Source: Actinomycetospora chiangmaiensis DSM 45062 (lineage in GTDB: Bacteria > Actinomycetota > Actinomycetes > Mycobacteriales > Pseudonocardiaceae). Taken from it: a stretch of 64,000 bases of DNA. Of this stretch, positions 44,183 to 52,852 are shown piece after piece. Both the position numbers and the translations under genes were made by a program. Where the stretch lies: NCBI RefSeq assembly GCF_000379625.1, contig NZ_KB903227.1, positions 185 to 64,184 on the forward strand, given 5' to 3'. Every line of letters starts with the position of its first letter. Position 1 is the first letter of the stretch. Under the pieces are notes generated by a model. That model ran no database searches. It was not told where the DNA came from and was given only the letters and a program-made list of their open reading frames with translations.

Positions 44183-45100
44183 ATGGAACTGTCCCTGCGC
44201 CGGCTGCGGACCCTGCGGGAGGTCGCGCGGCGCGGCGGGGTCAACGCGGCCGCGGCGGCGCTGCACTACTCGCCGTCCGCGGTGTCGCAGCAGGTCGAGG
44301 CGCTGGGGGTCGAGGTCGGGGCCCCGGTCCTCGAACGGGTCGGCCGCGGGGTGCGGCTCACCGAGGTCGGCCGCGTCCTCGTCGAGCAGGCGGAGCTGCT
44401 GCTGGCCGCCGAGCACCGGGCGGTCGCCGCGGTGGAGGACGCGCGCCGGCACCTCTCGGCCCGGTTGTCGGTCGGGATGTTCCCGGCCGCGGCCGCCGCG
44501 CTCCTGCCCACCGTCATCGCCGACCTCGCCGCCGACCACCCGGGGATCACGCTGGAGAGCCTCGAGGCCGACCCCGACCAGGCGGTGCTCGACGTCCGGC
44601 ACGGACACCTCGACCTGGCGCTGATCCTCGACTACCCCGACGCCCCGGAGCCGTGGGCGCCCGGGCTCACGATGGTCCCGCTGGGCCAGGACCGCATCCA
44701 CCTCGCGGCGCCCGCCGGCACGGCGTACCGCCCCGGCATCGACCTGGCCGAACTGGCCGGCGAGACCTGGATCATCTCCGGCGCCGAGAGCTACTACGGC
44801 CGCGCCGTCCGCACCGCGTGTCGTCGGGCCGGGTTCGAGCCCGAGGTCCGGCACCGCGTCGACGGGCTCGCCACCGCCCTCGCGATGGTCGCCGCCGGAC
44901 TCGGCGTCACGCTCGCCAGCGACCTCGGCCGGGCCTTCCTCCCGTCGTCGGGGATCGACGTCGTCCCGCTGAAGCGCCCGCTCAAGCGCACGATCGTGCT
45001 CGCCCACCTCCCCCACGCCACGGAACGCCCGAGCGTCCGGGCGACCGTCGACGCCTTCGCGCGCGCCGCCCGGGCGCGGGGGCTCGTGGCGGTGGAGTGA
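44183..45100 (+). CDS. LysR family transcriptional regulator
   Basis: A 305-residue regulator. N-terminal HTH (LSLRRLRTLREVARRGGVNAAAAAL ... SAVSQQVEALGVEVGAPVLER) and a C-terminal periplasmic-binding-like effector domain. It diverges from the FGE gene with 74 bases between, so FGE may be its target, and it converges on the flavoprotein gene. The second ATG (44183) is used; one three codons earlier is also possible. Confidence 0.92.
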   Translation: MELSLRRLRTLREVARRGGVNAAAAALHYSPSAVSQQVEALGVEVGAPVLERVGRGVRLTEVGRVLVEQAELLLAAEHRAVAAVEDARRHLSARLSVGMFPAAAAALLPTVIADLAADHPGITLESLEADPDQAVLDVRHGHLDLALILDYPDAPEPWAPGLTMVPLGQDRIHLAAPAGTAYRPGIDLAELAGETWIISGAESYYGRAVRTACRRAGFEPEVRHRVDGLATALAMVAAGLGVTLASDLGRAFLPSSGIDVVPLKRPLKRTIVLAHLPHATERPSVRATVDAFARAARARGLVAVE

Positions 45101-45121
45101 CGCCCGGCCGGTGACCACGGC

Positions 45122-47167
45122 TCACAGGGCGGCCGCCAGCTCCGTCCCCTGCCGGATCGCGCGTTCCGCGTCGAGCTCGGCGGCCTCGTCGGCGCCGCCG
45201 ATCACGTGCAGCCGGACGTGCCGGTCGGACAGCTCGTCGACCAGGTCGCGGACGGACTCCTGCCCGGCGCACACCACCACGGTGTCGACGGCCAGGAGGC
45301 GGGGGCGGTCGCCGACCCGCAGGTGCAGCCCGTCGTCGTCGATGCGCTCGTACCGCGCGCCGGTCACGGTGTCGACGTCCTTCGCGCGCAGCCCCGCGCG
45401 GTGGACCCACCCCGTCGTCGTGCCGAGGTCCTTGCCGACGCGGGTGCGGCGCCGCTGGACGAGGTGGACCCGCCGGAGCGGCGGCGCGGGTGCGGCGTCG
45501 ACGAGCCCACCCCGCGGGGCCGACGACGACGGCGCGGCCACGCCCCACTCCGCGCGCCACGCATCGAGGTCCGGTGCGGCGTGGTGGGTGAGGAAGGTGG
45601 CCACGTCGACCCCGACGCCGCCCGCGCCGATCACCGCGACCCGGTCGCCGAGGCGGCCGGCGTCGCGCAGGGCCTCGTCGTAGGTGACGACGCTCGGGTG
45701 GTCGATCCCGGGGATCGCGGGCAACCGGGGGCGGACCCCGGTGGCGAGCACGACGTCGTCGAACCCGGCCAGCTCCCCCGCGCCGGGGCTCGTCGTGAGC
45801 CGGACCTCGACCCCGGAGCGCTCGAGTCGACCGGCGAAGTACCGGACCGTCTCCGCGAACTCCTCCTTGCCCGGGATGCGTCGGGCGAGGTCGAACTGCC
45901 CGCCGAGGTGGTCGCGGCGCTCGAAGAGCGTCACCCGGTGCCCGCGCTCGGCGAGGCCCGCGGCCGCCGCCAGCCCCGCCGGCCCGGCCCCGACGACGGC
46001 GACCGTGCGTCGACGACGGGCCGGGGCGAGCACCAGGGAGGTCTCCCGGCCGGCCCGCGGGTTGACCAGGCAGCTGACGCTGCGCAGCGCGAAGGTGCGG
46101 TCGAGGCACGCCTGGTTGCAGCCGATGCAGACGTTGATCTCGTCGGCGCGGTCGGCGGCGGCCTTGGCCACCCACTCCGGGTCGGCGAGGAACGGCCGCG
46201 CCATCGACACCAGGTCGGCGTCGCCGCGGGCCAGCACGGCCTCCGCGTCGGCCGGGGTGCTGATGCGGTTGGACGCGACCACCGGCACGCCGACGTGCGG
46301 GCGGAGCCGGCCGGTGAGGTCGGTGAACGCCGCGCGCGGCACCGACGTGACGATCGTCGGCACGCGGGACTCGTGCCAGCCGATCCCGCTGTTCAGCAGG
46401 TCCGCGCCCGCCGCCTCGACCCCGCGGGCGAGGGCGACCACCTCGTCCCAGGTCTGCCCGTCGGCGACGAGGTCGGCGAGCGAGATGCGGTAGGAGAGCA
46501 CGGCGTCGGGGCCGAGCTCCTCGCGCACGCGGGACACGACGGCGAGCGCGAACCGGCGCCGCGCGGCGGGTGAGCCGCCCCAGGCGTCGTCGCGCCCGTT
46601 GGTCGCGGGGGCGAGGAACTGGTTGATCAGGTAGCCCTCGGACCCCATGATCTCGACGCCGTCGTAGCCCGCCTCGCGCGCCAGCCGGGCCGCCCGGGCG
46701 AACGCCTCGACGGTCCGCACGACGCCGCGGTGGGAGAGCCGCCACGGCCCGAACGGGGCGATCGGCGCCTTCCGGCGGGACGCGGAGACCGCGAGCGGGT
46801 GGAACGCGTAGCGCCCCGCGTGCAGGAGCTGCAGCAGGACGTGGCCGCCCTCGTCGTGGACCGCGTCGGTCACCCGCCGGTGACCGCGGAGCTGCGCGCG
46901 GTGGGTCAGGGTCGCCGCGAGCGGGTGCAGCCGGCCCCGCGCGTCCGGGGCGAGCCCGCCGGTGACGATGAGGTCGACGCCGCCGCGCACCCGCTCGGCG
47001 TAGAGCTCGGCGAGGCGCCGGTGCCCGCCCGGCCGCTCCTCGAAGCCGGTGTGCATCGACCCCATGAGCACCCGGTGGCGCAATCGCACCGGTCCGATCT
47101 CCAACGGCGTCGCGAGCAGCGGGAACGGCACCGTCGGACGATAACCGGGACCGCCGGTCCCGCACAT
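45122..47167 (-). CDS. Old-yellow-enzyme/2,4-dienoyl-CoA reductase-like flavoprotein
   Basis: A 681-residue NADH:flavin oxidoreductase fusion. Residues 1-370 are the FMN-binding TIM barrel (LLQLLHAGRYAFHPLAV, YDGVEIMGSEGYLINQFLAP, GADLVSMARPFLADP). CIGCNQACLDRTF and a further Cys supply a 4Fe-4S cluster. Residues 385-680 are the FAD/NAD(P) part (VAVVGAGPAGLAAAAGLAE, VAVIGAGGVGVDVATFL). Usual length of the FadH family, which reduces dienoyl-CoA or other enones. Divergent from mycothione reductase with about 48 bases between. Confidence 0.92.
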   Translation of the reverse strand: MCGTGGPGYRPTVPFPLLATPLEIGPVRLRHRVLMGSMHTGFEERPGGHRRLAELYAERVRGGVDLIVTGGLAPDARGRLHPLAATLTHRAQLRGHRRVTDAVHDEGGHVLLQLLHAGRYAFHPLAVSASRRKAPIAPFGPWRLSHRGVVRTVEAFARAARLAREAGYDGVEIMGSEGYLINQFLAPATNGRDDAWGGSPAARRRFALAVVSRVREELGPDAVLSYRISLADLVADGQTWDEVVALARGVEAAGADLLNSGIGWHESRVPTIVTSVPRAAFTDLTGRLRPHVGVPVVASNRISTPADAEAVLARGDADLVSMARPFLADPEWVAKAAADRADEINVCIGCNQACLDRTFALRSVSCLVNPRAGRETSLVLAPARRRRTVAVVGAGPAGLAAAAGLAERGHRVTLFERRDHLGGQFDLARRIPGKEEFAETVRYFAGRLERSGVEVRLTTSPGAGELAGFDDVVLATGVRPRLPAIPGIDHPSVVTYDEALRDAGRLGDRVAVIGAGGVGVDVATFLTHHAAPDLDAWRAEWGVAAPSSSAPRGGLVDAAPAPPLRRVHLVQRRRTRVGKDLGTTTGWVHRAGLRAKDVDTVTGARYERIDDDGLHLRVGDRPRLLAVDTVVVCAGQESVRDLVDELSDRHVRLHVIGGADEAAELDAERAIRQGTELAAAL

Positions 47168-47215
47168 CCCGGCTTGAACGCGCGGGCTTCACGGAACGCG
47201 ACTTACGGTGACCCG

Positions 47216-48622
47216 GTGCGGCGACATGATCTCGTGGTGATCGGCTCGGGCTCGGGCAACATGGTGGTCTCGGACGAGTTCGCGGACCTCGACGTCGCGA
47301 TCGTCGAGGCCACCGAGTTCGGCGGCACCTGCCTCAACCGCGGCTGCATCCCGACGAAGATGCTGGCCTACACCGCGGAGGTCGCCGACACGGTGCGCGA
47401 CTCCGCGACCTGGGACGTCGACGCGCAGCTCGACCGCATCGCCTGGCCCGCCCTCCGCGACCGCGTGTTCGGCCGCCTCGACCCGATCGCCGCGGACGGC
47501 CGGAAGGGCCGCGAGGAGAGCGACAACATCACGGTGTACGCGGGCGAGGCCCGCTTCACCGGCCCGCGCACCCTCGTCGTCGACCTGCACGACGGCGGGT
47601 CCGCCGCGATCGAGGCCGAGCGCATCGTCATCGCGGCGGGCGCACGGCCGGTGGTGCCGCCCCCGATCGAGCAGTCGGGGCTGCCGTTCCACACCTCCGA
47701 CACGATCATGCGGATCGACTCCCTGCCCCGGCGCCTCGCCGTCCTGGGCGGCGGGTACATCGCGGCCGAGCTCGCCCACGTCTTCCACTCCGCGGGCAGC
47801 GAGATCGTCATGATCGACATGGCCGACCAGCTCCTCGGCCCGCAGGACGAGTCGGTGTCGGCCGCGTTCACCGACATCGCGCGCGAGCGCTACGAGCTCC
47901 ACCTCGGCCGCGAGGTCACCGCGCTGGAGGGCAGGCCCGGGGCCCTGCGGCTCGTCCTCGACGACGACACGACGATCGAGGCCGACACCCTGCTCGTGGT
48001 CGTCGGTCGCGCCCCGAACGGCGACTCGCTCGACGTCGACGCCGCCGGCCTGGAGACCCACGACGACGGCCGCGTGGCCGTCGACGCCGCCGGCCGCACG
48101 TCGGTCCCCGGGGTGTGGGCGCTCGGGGACGTCAGCTCCCCGGTGCAGCTCAAGCACGTCGCCAACCGCGAGGCCGAGGTCGTCACGCACAACCTCCTGC
48201 ACCCCGACGACCTGCGCGAGGTCGACCACGGCCTCGTCCCCGCCGCGGTGTTCACCAGCCCGCAGATCGGCACCGTCGGGCGCACCGAGGCCCAGTGCCG
48301 CGACGAGGGCCTGGACTACGAGGTGGCGCAGGTGGACTTCGCCGACGTCGCCTACGGCTGGGCCATGGAGGACGAGACCGGGTTCTGCAAGGTGCTCGCC
48401 GAGCGCGGCACCGGCCGGATCCTGGGCGCGCACATCATGGGCCCCGAGGCGCCGACGCTGATCCAGCCGCTGGCCCTGGCCATGACCTTCGACATCGACG
48501 CCGCCGCGCTCTCCGGGCGGCCGTACTGGATCCACCCGGCCCTCACCGAGGTCGTCGACAACGCGCTGCGGCAGCTGTCGGCGACGGCGGGGGCGAAGCC
48601 GGGGTGCGCTCCGCGCTCGTGA
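47216..48622 (+). CDS. mtr: Mycothione reductase
   Basis: A 468-residue flavoprotein disulfide reductase that regenerates mycothiol. FAD motif VVIGSGSGNM near 8-17, redox pair C39 and C44 in GGTCLNRGCIPTK, NAD(P)-binding LGGGYIAAELAHVFHS, and the C-terminal HPALTEVVDNALRQL with the active-site His. The GSGSGN opening distinguishes it from lipoamide dehydrogenases. Mycothiol is specific to actinobacteria. Starts at the GTG at 47216. Its stop lies inside a long hairpin shared with the next gene. Confidence 0.93.
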   Translation: MRRHDLVVIGSGSGNMVVSDEFADLDVAIVEATEFGGTCLNRGCIPTKMLAYTAEVADTVRDSATWDVDAQLDRIAWPALRDRVFGRLDPIAADGRKGREESDNITVYAGEARFTGPRTLVVDLHDGGSAAIEAERIVIAAGARPVVPPPIEQSGLPFHTSDTIMRIDSLPRRLAVLGGGYIAAELAHVFHSAGSEIVMIDMADQLLGPQDESVSAAFTDIARERYELHLGREVTALEGRPGALRLVLDDDTTIEADTLLVVVGRAPNGDSLDVDAAGLETHDDGRVAVDAAGRTSVPGVWALGDVSSPVQLKHVANREAEVVTHNLLHPDDLREVDHGLVPAAVFTSPQIGTVGRTEAQCRDEGLDYEVAQVDFADVAYGWAMEDETGFCKVLAERGTGRILGAHIMGPEAPTLIQPLALAMTFDIDAAALSGRPYWIHPALTEVVDNALRQLSATAGAKPGCAPRS

Positions 48623-48670
48623 GCACTCAATGGGCCTATAGCCCCCATGAGTGCTCACGAGCGGAGCACC
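48603..48670. terminator. Long bidirectional hairpin covering both stop codons
   Basis: 16-bp perfect stem (48614-48629 with 48648-48663) plus bulged inner and outer pairs, loop around TATA. The mtr stop and the CHASE3 stop (48655) are both inside it. Confidence 0.75.
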
Positions 48671-49527
48671 TCGAGCTGCCCCATCTGGTCCCGCTTCGTC
48701 GGCTCCGGCAGCTCCGACGGCGAGCCCTCCCGACGGCCCCGCAGGCACGTCGTGAGCCGGTCGACGCGGCGCGGGATGCCGCGCCGGAAGAGGAACCAGG
48801 CGAGGGACCGGGTGGCCAGCGCGGCGACCAGCGCGAGGGCGACCGAGACGTAGTCGCGGATGCGGATGTCGTTGATGTCGGTGATCCGCCGGTCGAGCAG
48901 GACCCGTTCCTGGCCCTGGAGGTCCGCCACCTCGGCGCGGATGCGGTCCATGAGGCCCTTGCCGTACTCCAGGTGCCGACGGATCTCCGGGTCGTCGGGG
49001 CTGCGCCCGCCGGCGACGAACTGCTGCTGGAACGACAGGTCGGCCATCTGCTGCCCGGCCGACGACTCCAGCTCCCGGAGGCGGGCGGACATCTCGTCCC
49101 GGGGCCGCTCCCCCGGCTCGTCCGACACGAGCGCCGTCAGCTCCCCGAAGGCCCCCGGCAGCTGCTGCGTCGCCTGCGCGAACGGCTCGAGGAACTCCTG
49201 CTGCCCGGTCAGCAGGTAGCCCCGCATCCCGGTCTCGGCGTTCACCATGAGGGACGACAGATTCCCGAGCGCCACCGTCATCTCGAACTCGCGCTGGATG
49301 TCGGTCTCGATCGCGACCCGCGTCAGGTTGCCGTTGAGCGCCAGGCAGGCCGAGATCACGACCGCCACCAGCGGCAGCCCGACGGTGATCCGCCCCTGCA
49401 CCCGGATCGGGACCCGTTCCCAGGCCCGCATCGGCGGCCCGGACACGGCCCTCCACAGGTCGGCGAGTCCACGGGCCACGATCGTCACGGTACGAGAGCC
49501 GCGGGCGGTGGTCGCGTCGACGACCAT
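48655..49527 (-). CDS. CHASE3 sensor protein without kinase
   Basis: A 290-residue membrane protein. Helix 1 (ITVGLPLVAVVISACLALNGN, about 47-67), an outside CHASE3 helical domain (FEMTVALGNLSSLMVNAETGMRGYLLTGQQEFLEPF), helix 2 (about 225-247, VSVALALVAALATRSLAWFLF) and a short HAMP-like tail with PEPTKRDQMGQLEVL. CHASE3-HAMP normally leads into a kinase or cyclase; here it ends at the hairpin. Either a truncated sensor or a stand-alone input subunit. The exact start is uncertain. Confidence 0.75.
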   Translation of the reverse strand: MVVDATTARGSRTVTIVARGLADLWRAVSGPPMRAWERVPIRVQGRITVGLPLVAVVISACLALNGNLTRVAIETDIQREFEMTVALGNLSSLMVNAETGMRGYLLTGQQEFLEPFAQATQQLPGAFGELTALVSDEPGERPRDEMSARLRELESSAGQQMADLSFQQQFVAGGRSPDDPEIRRHLEYGKGLMDRIRAEVADLQGQERVLLDRRITDINDIRIRDYVSVALALVAALATRSLAWFLFRRGIPRRVDRLTTCLRGRREGSPSELPEPTKRDQMGQLEVLRS

Positions 49528-49549
49528 CCCGACGGCGGGTCCTGCCCGC

Positions 49550-49897
49550 CTAGCGCCGCCCGATCCGGTCGGTCACGGCGTCGGCGAACGTCGCGGCCGC
49601 GTCGGCGACCTCGGCGGACGCCCGCCCCGTCTCGACCGCGTCCGCCGTCGTCAGCAGCCACGCCACCAGCGGTGCCGCCAGCGACGGCGCCAGGGCCGCG
49701 ATCCACGTCGAGGTGCGGGCACGGGTCTCGGCGACGTGCTCGGAGGTCCCGTCGACGTGCCGGGCCACGATCTCCGGTCGCGAGGCGAGCAGCCCCGCGA
49801 CCTCCCACTCACCGCCGGGCGTCCGCGCCTGCAGCTCCTGGAGCAGACGTGCGGCGGTGCGCAGCGACGCGGCGTCGCGCCACGCGGCGGCCTCCAT
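49550..49897 (-). CDS. Hypothetical protein, 115 residues
   Basis: Not recognised. Ala-rich, fully helical, with one moderately hydrophobic stretch (IAALAPSLAAPLVAWLLTTADAVETG) that is probably a buried helix. GGAGGGG precedes the ATG. It lies 22 bases upstream of the CHASE3 gene on the same strand, so the two may be cotranscribed. Function open. Confidence 0.6.
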   Translation of the reverse strand: MEAAAWRDAASLRTAARLLQELQARTPGGEWEVAGLLASRPEIVARHVDGTSEHVAETRARTSTWIAALAPSLAAPLVAWLLTTADAVETGRASAEVADAAATFADAVTDRIGRR

Positions 49898-50048
49898 GCG
49901 GTCCCCTCCGGTCCTCGACGACTCCGGCGAGGGTGCCCGCCGGGGTGTGACGGCGGTGCGTGTTGACGAGATCCGGCCCGGTGACGCCCGCCTCGTGCCG
50001 TAGCTTCACCGACGTCGAAGGGTCTCACCGCACCGCAGGAGCCGCCCC

Positions 50049-50495
50049 GTGTCCGAGCCGTTCCACCCCGACCTCCCGGACCGTCCGGCCCACACCCGGG
50101 TCCACCTCGTGCGGTCCGCCGACCTGACCGGCGACACCGCGCAGTCCGGCGGGATGCGCCGGCTCGAGGCCGTCAGCGGCAAGTCCGTCGGCTCGTCCGC
50201 CCTCTGGACCGGCGAGACGCACGTCGCGCCCGACACCGCCTCGTCCGACCACCACCACGGCGAGTCCGAGACCTCGATCTACGTCGTCTCCGGCCGCCCG
50301 CGCTTCGTCTTCCACGACGGTGAGCAGGAGGTCATCCTGCAGACCGCGCCGGGCGACTACGTCTACGTCCCGCCGTGGGTGCCCCACCGCGAGGAGAACC
50401 CCGACCCGGCCGAACCCGCCGTCGTCGTCATCTCCCGGACCACGCAGGAGGCCATCGTGGTCAACCTGCCGGCGCTCACGCCGCTCGAGAGCTGA
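50049..50495 (+). CDS. Cupin domain protein
   Basis: A 148-residue single-cupin protein. Metal ligands are likely H68-H70 and E72 or E74 in DHHHGESETSIYVVSG, with the second motif APGDYVYVPPWVPHREEN. Small cupins act as dioxygenases, isomerases or sensors; the substrate is not evident. Stands alone between a divergent hypothetical gene and a perfect palindrome. GTG start preceded by GGAGCCG. Confidence 0.88.
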   Translation: MSEPFHPDLPDRPAHTRVHLVRSADLTGDTAQSGGMRRLEAVSGKSVGSSALWTGETHVAPDTASSDHHHGESETSIYVVSGRPRFVFHDGEQEVILQTAPGDYVYVPPWVPHREENPDPAEPAVVVISRTTQEAIVVNLPALTPLES

Positions 50496-50499
50496 CGGG

Positions 50500-50533
50500 T
50501 CCCGACGGCGGGTCGCGCGACCCGCCGTCGGGA
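50500..50533. terminator. Perfect 34-base palindrome
   Basis: Arms 50500-50516 and 50517-50533 are exact reverse complements (TCCCGACGGCGGGTCGC on the left). It lies between the convergent cupin and small HhH-like genes, 4 and 6 bases from the two stops, and includes the recurring word TCCCGACGGCGGGT. Confidence 0.8.
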
Positions 50534-50539
50534 ACGTGC

Positions 50540-50746
50540 CTACTCCGCGAGCTTGGCGATCCCCTGGGCCCAGAGGAAGAACTTGTTCGTGCCCAGGTCC
50601 CGCACGGTCTTGATGTTGAACGCGTCCTTCAGGTGCTTCGCGTCGGCCTCGGAGACGCCCTGCAGCGCGTCGACCGGCGCGTCGGCGATCTCGTTGATGT
50701 CCTTGGACTCCCAGGCCTTGTCGACCTTGTCCGCGATGCCTGCCAT
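50540..50746 (-). CDS. Small helix-hairpin-helix-like protein
   Basis: A 68-residue protein. The middle, PVDALQGVSEADAKHLKDAFNIKTVRDLG, has the pattern of a helix-hairpin-helix motif like that in DNA-binding or RNA-polymerase-alpha-type domains. The ATG follows GGGAGG. Well conserved-looking and codon-typical, but its partner and function are unknown. Confidence 0.75.
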   Translation of the reverse strand: MAGIADKVDKAWESKDINEIADAPVDALQGVSEADAKHLKDAFNIKTVRDLGTNKFFLWAQGIAKLAE

Positions 50747-50806
50747 GGTCCTCCCTCCGGAATGGCACGGTGGGTCCGCGCCCGGAGCGGCTGTACCCGA
50801 CAGGGC

Positions 50807-51409
50807 TCACCGCAATGTCTGGTGCGCCGCCGACTCCAGGAGCGGTTCGAGTTCGGCGACGACCGCGTCGAGCGGCGCCGCGCTCTCCTCCACCCGGCAG
50901 AGGACGACCGCACCCTCGACCGACGCGAGGACGACGGACGCGAGCGCGGCGGCCCGCCCGTCCGGGACCCCCTGGGCGACCAGCCCGCGGCGCAGTTCCC
51001 CGGCCCACCCGTCGAGGATCCCGCGGACGAGCTCGGCGAGCTCGTGCTCGTCGGCCGGGTGGTCGACGGCGACCGCGACGAGCGCGCAGCCCTCGCGGTA
51101 GCCCGTCGCGACGAGCCGGGAGCGCCACAGCGAGGCGAAGCGCCGCAGGATCGCCGCCGGGGAGTCCGCGGTCGCCACGTAGTCGCGGATCCGGTCGGTG
51201 ATGGCGTCGCCGGAGCGGGTCACCGCGGCCGCGACCAGCTCACGCCGGCCGCCGGGGAAATGGTGGTAGACCGAGCCCCGCGGGGCGTGGCTGTGCGCGA
51301 GGACGGCGTCGATGGTGGTGGCCGCCGTCCCGTACTCGCGCAGCAGCACGGCGGCGCTGTCGACCATCCGGTCCCGGGTCGAGACGGCGGGTTCACGTGT
51401 CCTCGGCAT
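50807..51409 (-). CDS. TetR family transcriptional regulator
   Basis: A 200-residue regulator. HTH: STRDRMVDSAAVLLREYG, ATTIDAVLAHSHAPRGSVYHHFPGGRRELV. The C-terminal domain (GYREGCALVAVAVD ... ELAELVRGILDGWAGELRRGL) fits the LmrA/YxaF-like subgroup. The gene it controls is not adjacent: upstream it meets a long inverted repeat and a broken IclR gene. Confidence 0.9.
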   Translation of the reverse strand: MPRTREPAVSTRDRMVDSAAVLLREYGTAATTIDAVLAHSHAPRGSVYHHFPGGRRELVAAAVTRSGDAITDRIRDYVATADSPAAILRRFASLWRSRLVATGYREGCALVAVAVDHPADEHELAELVRGILDGWAGELRRGLVAQGVPDGRAAALASVVLASVEGAVVLCRVEESAAPLDAVVAELEPLLESAAHQTLR

Positions 51410-51410
51410 G

Positions 51411-51506
51411 GCGCCTCCAGGTGGCTTCGCCCTGTGAGTACTTTTCCGTGTTTGGACACGGAAAAGTACTCACAGGGCGAAGCCACCCTCCCGCACCTGG
51501 AGGCGC
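51411..51506. repeat. Long inverted repeat, 32-bp perfect stem plus 13-bp outer arms
   Basis: 51420-51451 is the exact reverse complement of 51456-51487, with loop TTGG. Outside this, 51411-51423 is the exact reverse complement of 51494-51506 (GCGCCTCCAGGTG/CACCTGGAGGCGC), offset by a short non-pairing stretch on one side. One arm touches the TetR start region, the other lies in the broken IclR frame. Confidence 0.85.
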
Positions 51507-51955
51507 TCGCCGTGCGGGTGTCCGAGACGACCCACGCCATGGTGCGCGACGGCGACGAGGTGCGGTTCGTGGCGTCCGCCGAGTCCCTGCACCCGCTGAT
51601 GGTCACCGGGCGCGCGGGCCAGGTGCTGCCGGCGCACCTGACGGCGGGCGGCCGGGCAGTGCTCGCGGGCCAGCCGGAGGAGGAGGTGCGGGCGCGCTAC
51701 GGGCGCCCCGGCTCCCCCGTGCCCGACGTCGAGGCCCTGCTGCGCGACCTGCGGCGCTTCCGGCGCCAGGGGTTCGCGGTCAACGACGGGCGCACGGTGC
51801 CGGGGCTGACCGCGATCGGCATCGCAGTGCCGGGTCCGAGCGGCGCCGCCCTGTCGATCGCGCTGCCCACCGCCCGCTTCCGGCGCGACCGGCTGGCGAC
51901 GTGGGTCGAGGACCTCACCACCGTGGCCGCGCAGGTGGCGCCCCTCCTGCGGTGA
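51488..51955 (+). pseudogene. IclR-type effector domain, N-terminal DNA-binding part missing
   Basis: The frame encodes about 155 residues of an IclR ligand-binding domain: LPHLEALAVRVSETTHAMV, DEVRFVASAESLHPLMVTGR, LPAHLTAGGRAVLAG, ending VEDLTTVAAQVAPLL. The winged-helix domain of about 80 residues that should precede it is replaced by the inverted repeat at 51411-51506. The open frame further upstream is only antisense to the TetR gene. So the regulator was decapitated; a GTG in AVRV could still express the effector half. Confidence 0.75.
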
Positions 51956-51961
51956 CGGGGA

Positions 51962-52780
51962 TCAGCGGATCCAGCGCTCCGCGATCGCGTCGAGCCGGGC
52001 CAGCACCTCGCGCTCGGGGCCCGGGTCGACCCAGAAGGTGATCCGGTCGACGCCCACCTCGTCGTGGCCGGACGGGTCGAGGCTGTCGGCGTCGGCACCG
52101 AAGACCGTGAACGGGACGTCCGGGCGGCCCTCGTCGTCGAGCCACGCCCGGACCTTGCGATAGGACGCCACGTCACCGCTGTCGGGCAGCCAGCCCTGGC
52201 CGTGGTCGCGCAGCCGGCGCAGCGCGGCGTCACTGTCGCCGCCGACGTAGACCGGCGGCGGGGTCTGCACCGGCTTCGGCCAGCACCAGACCGGGTCGAA
52301 GTCGACGTACTCGCCGTGGAACTCGGCCTCGTCGTCGGCCCAGATGCGGGCCATCGCGGCGAGCTTCTCGTCGAGGATCCGGCCGCGCCTGCGGGGATCG
52401 ATCCCGTGGTCGGCGGCCTCCTCGCGGTTCCAGCCGGCGCCGACGCCGAACAGCGCCCGCCCGCCGGAGACCAGGTCGAGGCTCGCGACCTGCTTGGCCG
52501 TGTGGAACACGTCCCGCTCCGCCGGCAGGGCCACGCCCGTCGCCAGGGTGAGCCGCGATGTGGTCGCGGCGACCACGGCCAACGTCACGAAGACGTCGAT
52601 GGTGCGCGAGAAGTGGCGCGGCAGGTCGCCGCCGCCGGGCGCGGGGCTCTCGCGGCGGGCGGGGATGTGCGAGTGCTCCGGCACGAACAGCGACTCGAAC
52701 CCCCGCTCCTCGAGGGCCGGCCCGAGGGCCGCAGGAGCGATGGTCTCGTCGGTGGCGAACAGCACGACCCCGTACTTCAC
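51962..52780 (-). CDS. LLM-class F420-dependent oxidoreductase
   Basis: A 272-residue luciferase-like TIM-barrel protein: MKYGVVLFATDETIAPAAL, VPEHSHIPARRESP, LATGVALPAERDVFHTAKQVASLDLVSGGR and GVGAGWNREEAADHG, which are typical of the F420-dependent TIGR03619-like group. Reaction unknown; such enzymes reduce or oxidise xenobiotics or secondary metabolites with F420 or FMN. It converges with the IclR remnant. Confidence 0.9.
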   Translation of the reverse strand: MKYGVVLFATDETIAPAALGPALEERGFESLFVPEHSHIPARRESPAPGGGDLPRHFSRTIDVFVTLAVVAATTSRLTLATGVALPAERDVFHTAKQVASLDLVSGGRALFGVGAGWNREEAADHGIDPRRRGRILDEKLAAMARIWADDEAEFHGEYVDFDPVWCWPKPVQTPPPVYVGGDSDAALRRLRDHGQGWLPDSGDVASYRKVRAWLDDEGRPDVPFTVFGADADSLDPSGHDEVGVDRITFWVDPGPEREVLARLDAIAERWIR

Positions 52781-52852
52781 GCGCCCATGATCGCGGGCCG
52801 CCCGGCCCGGCGCCAGAGCCGCGCGGGAGGGGATCGCGCGCGACCGGACCGC

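Noticed and set aside
50375-51487. N-terminal extension of the IclR frame
   Set aside because: It is antisense to the TetR gene and passes through the inverted repeat; it holds no winged-helix motif.
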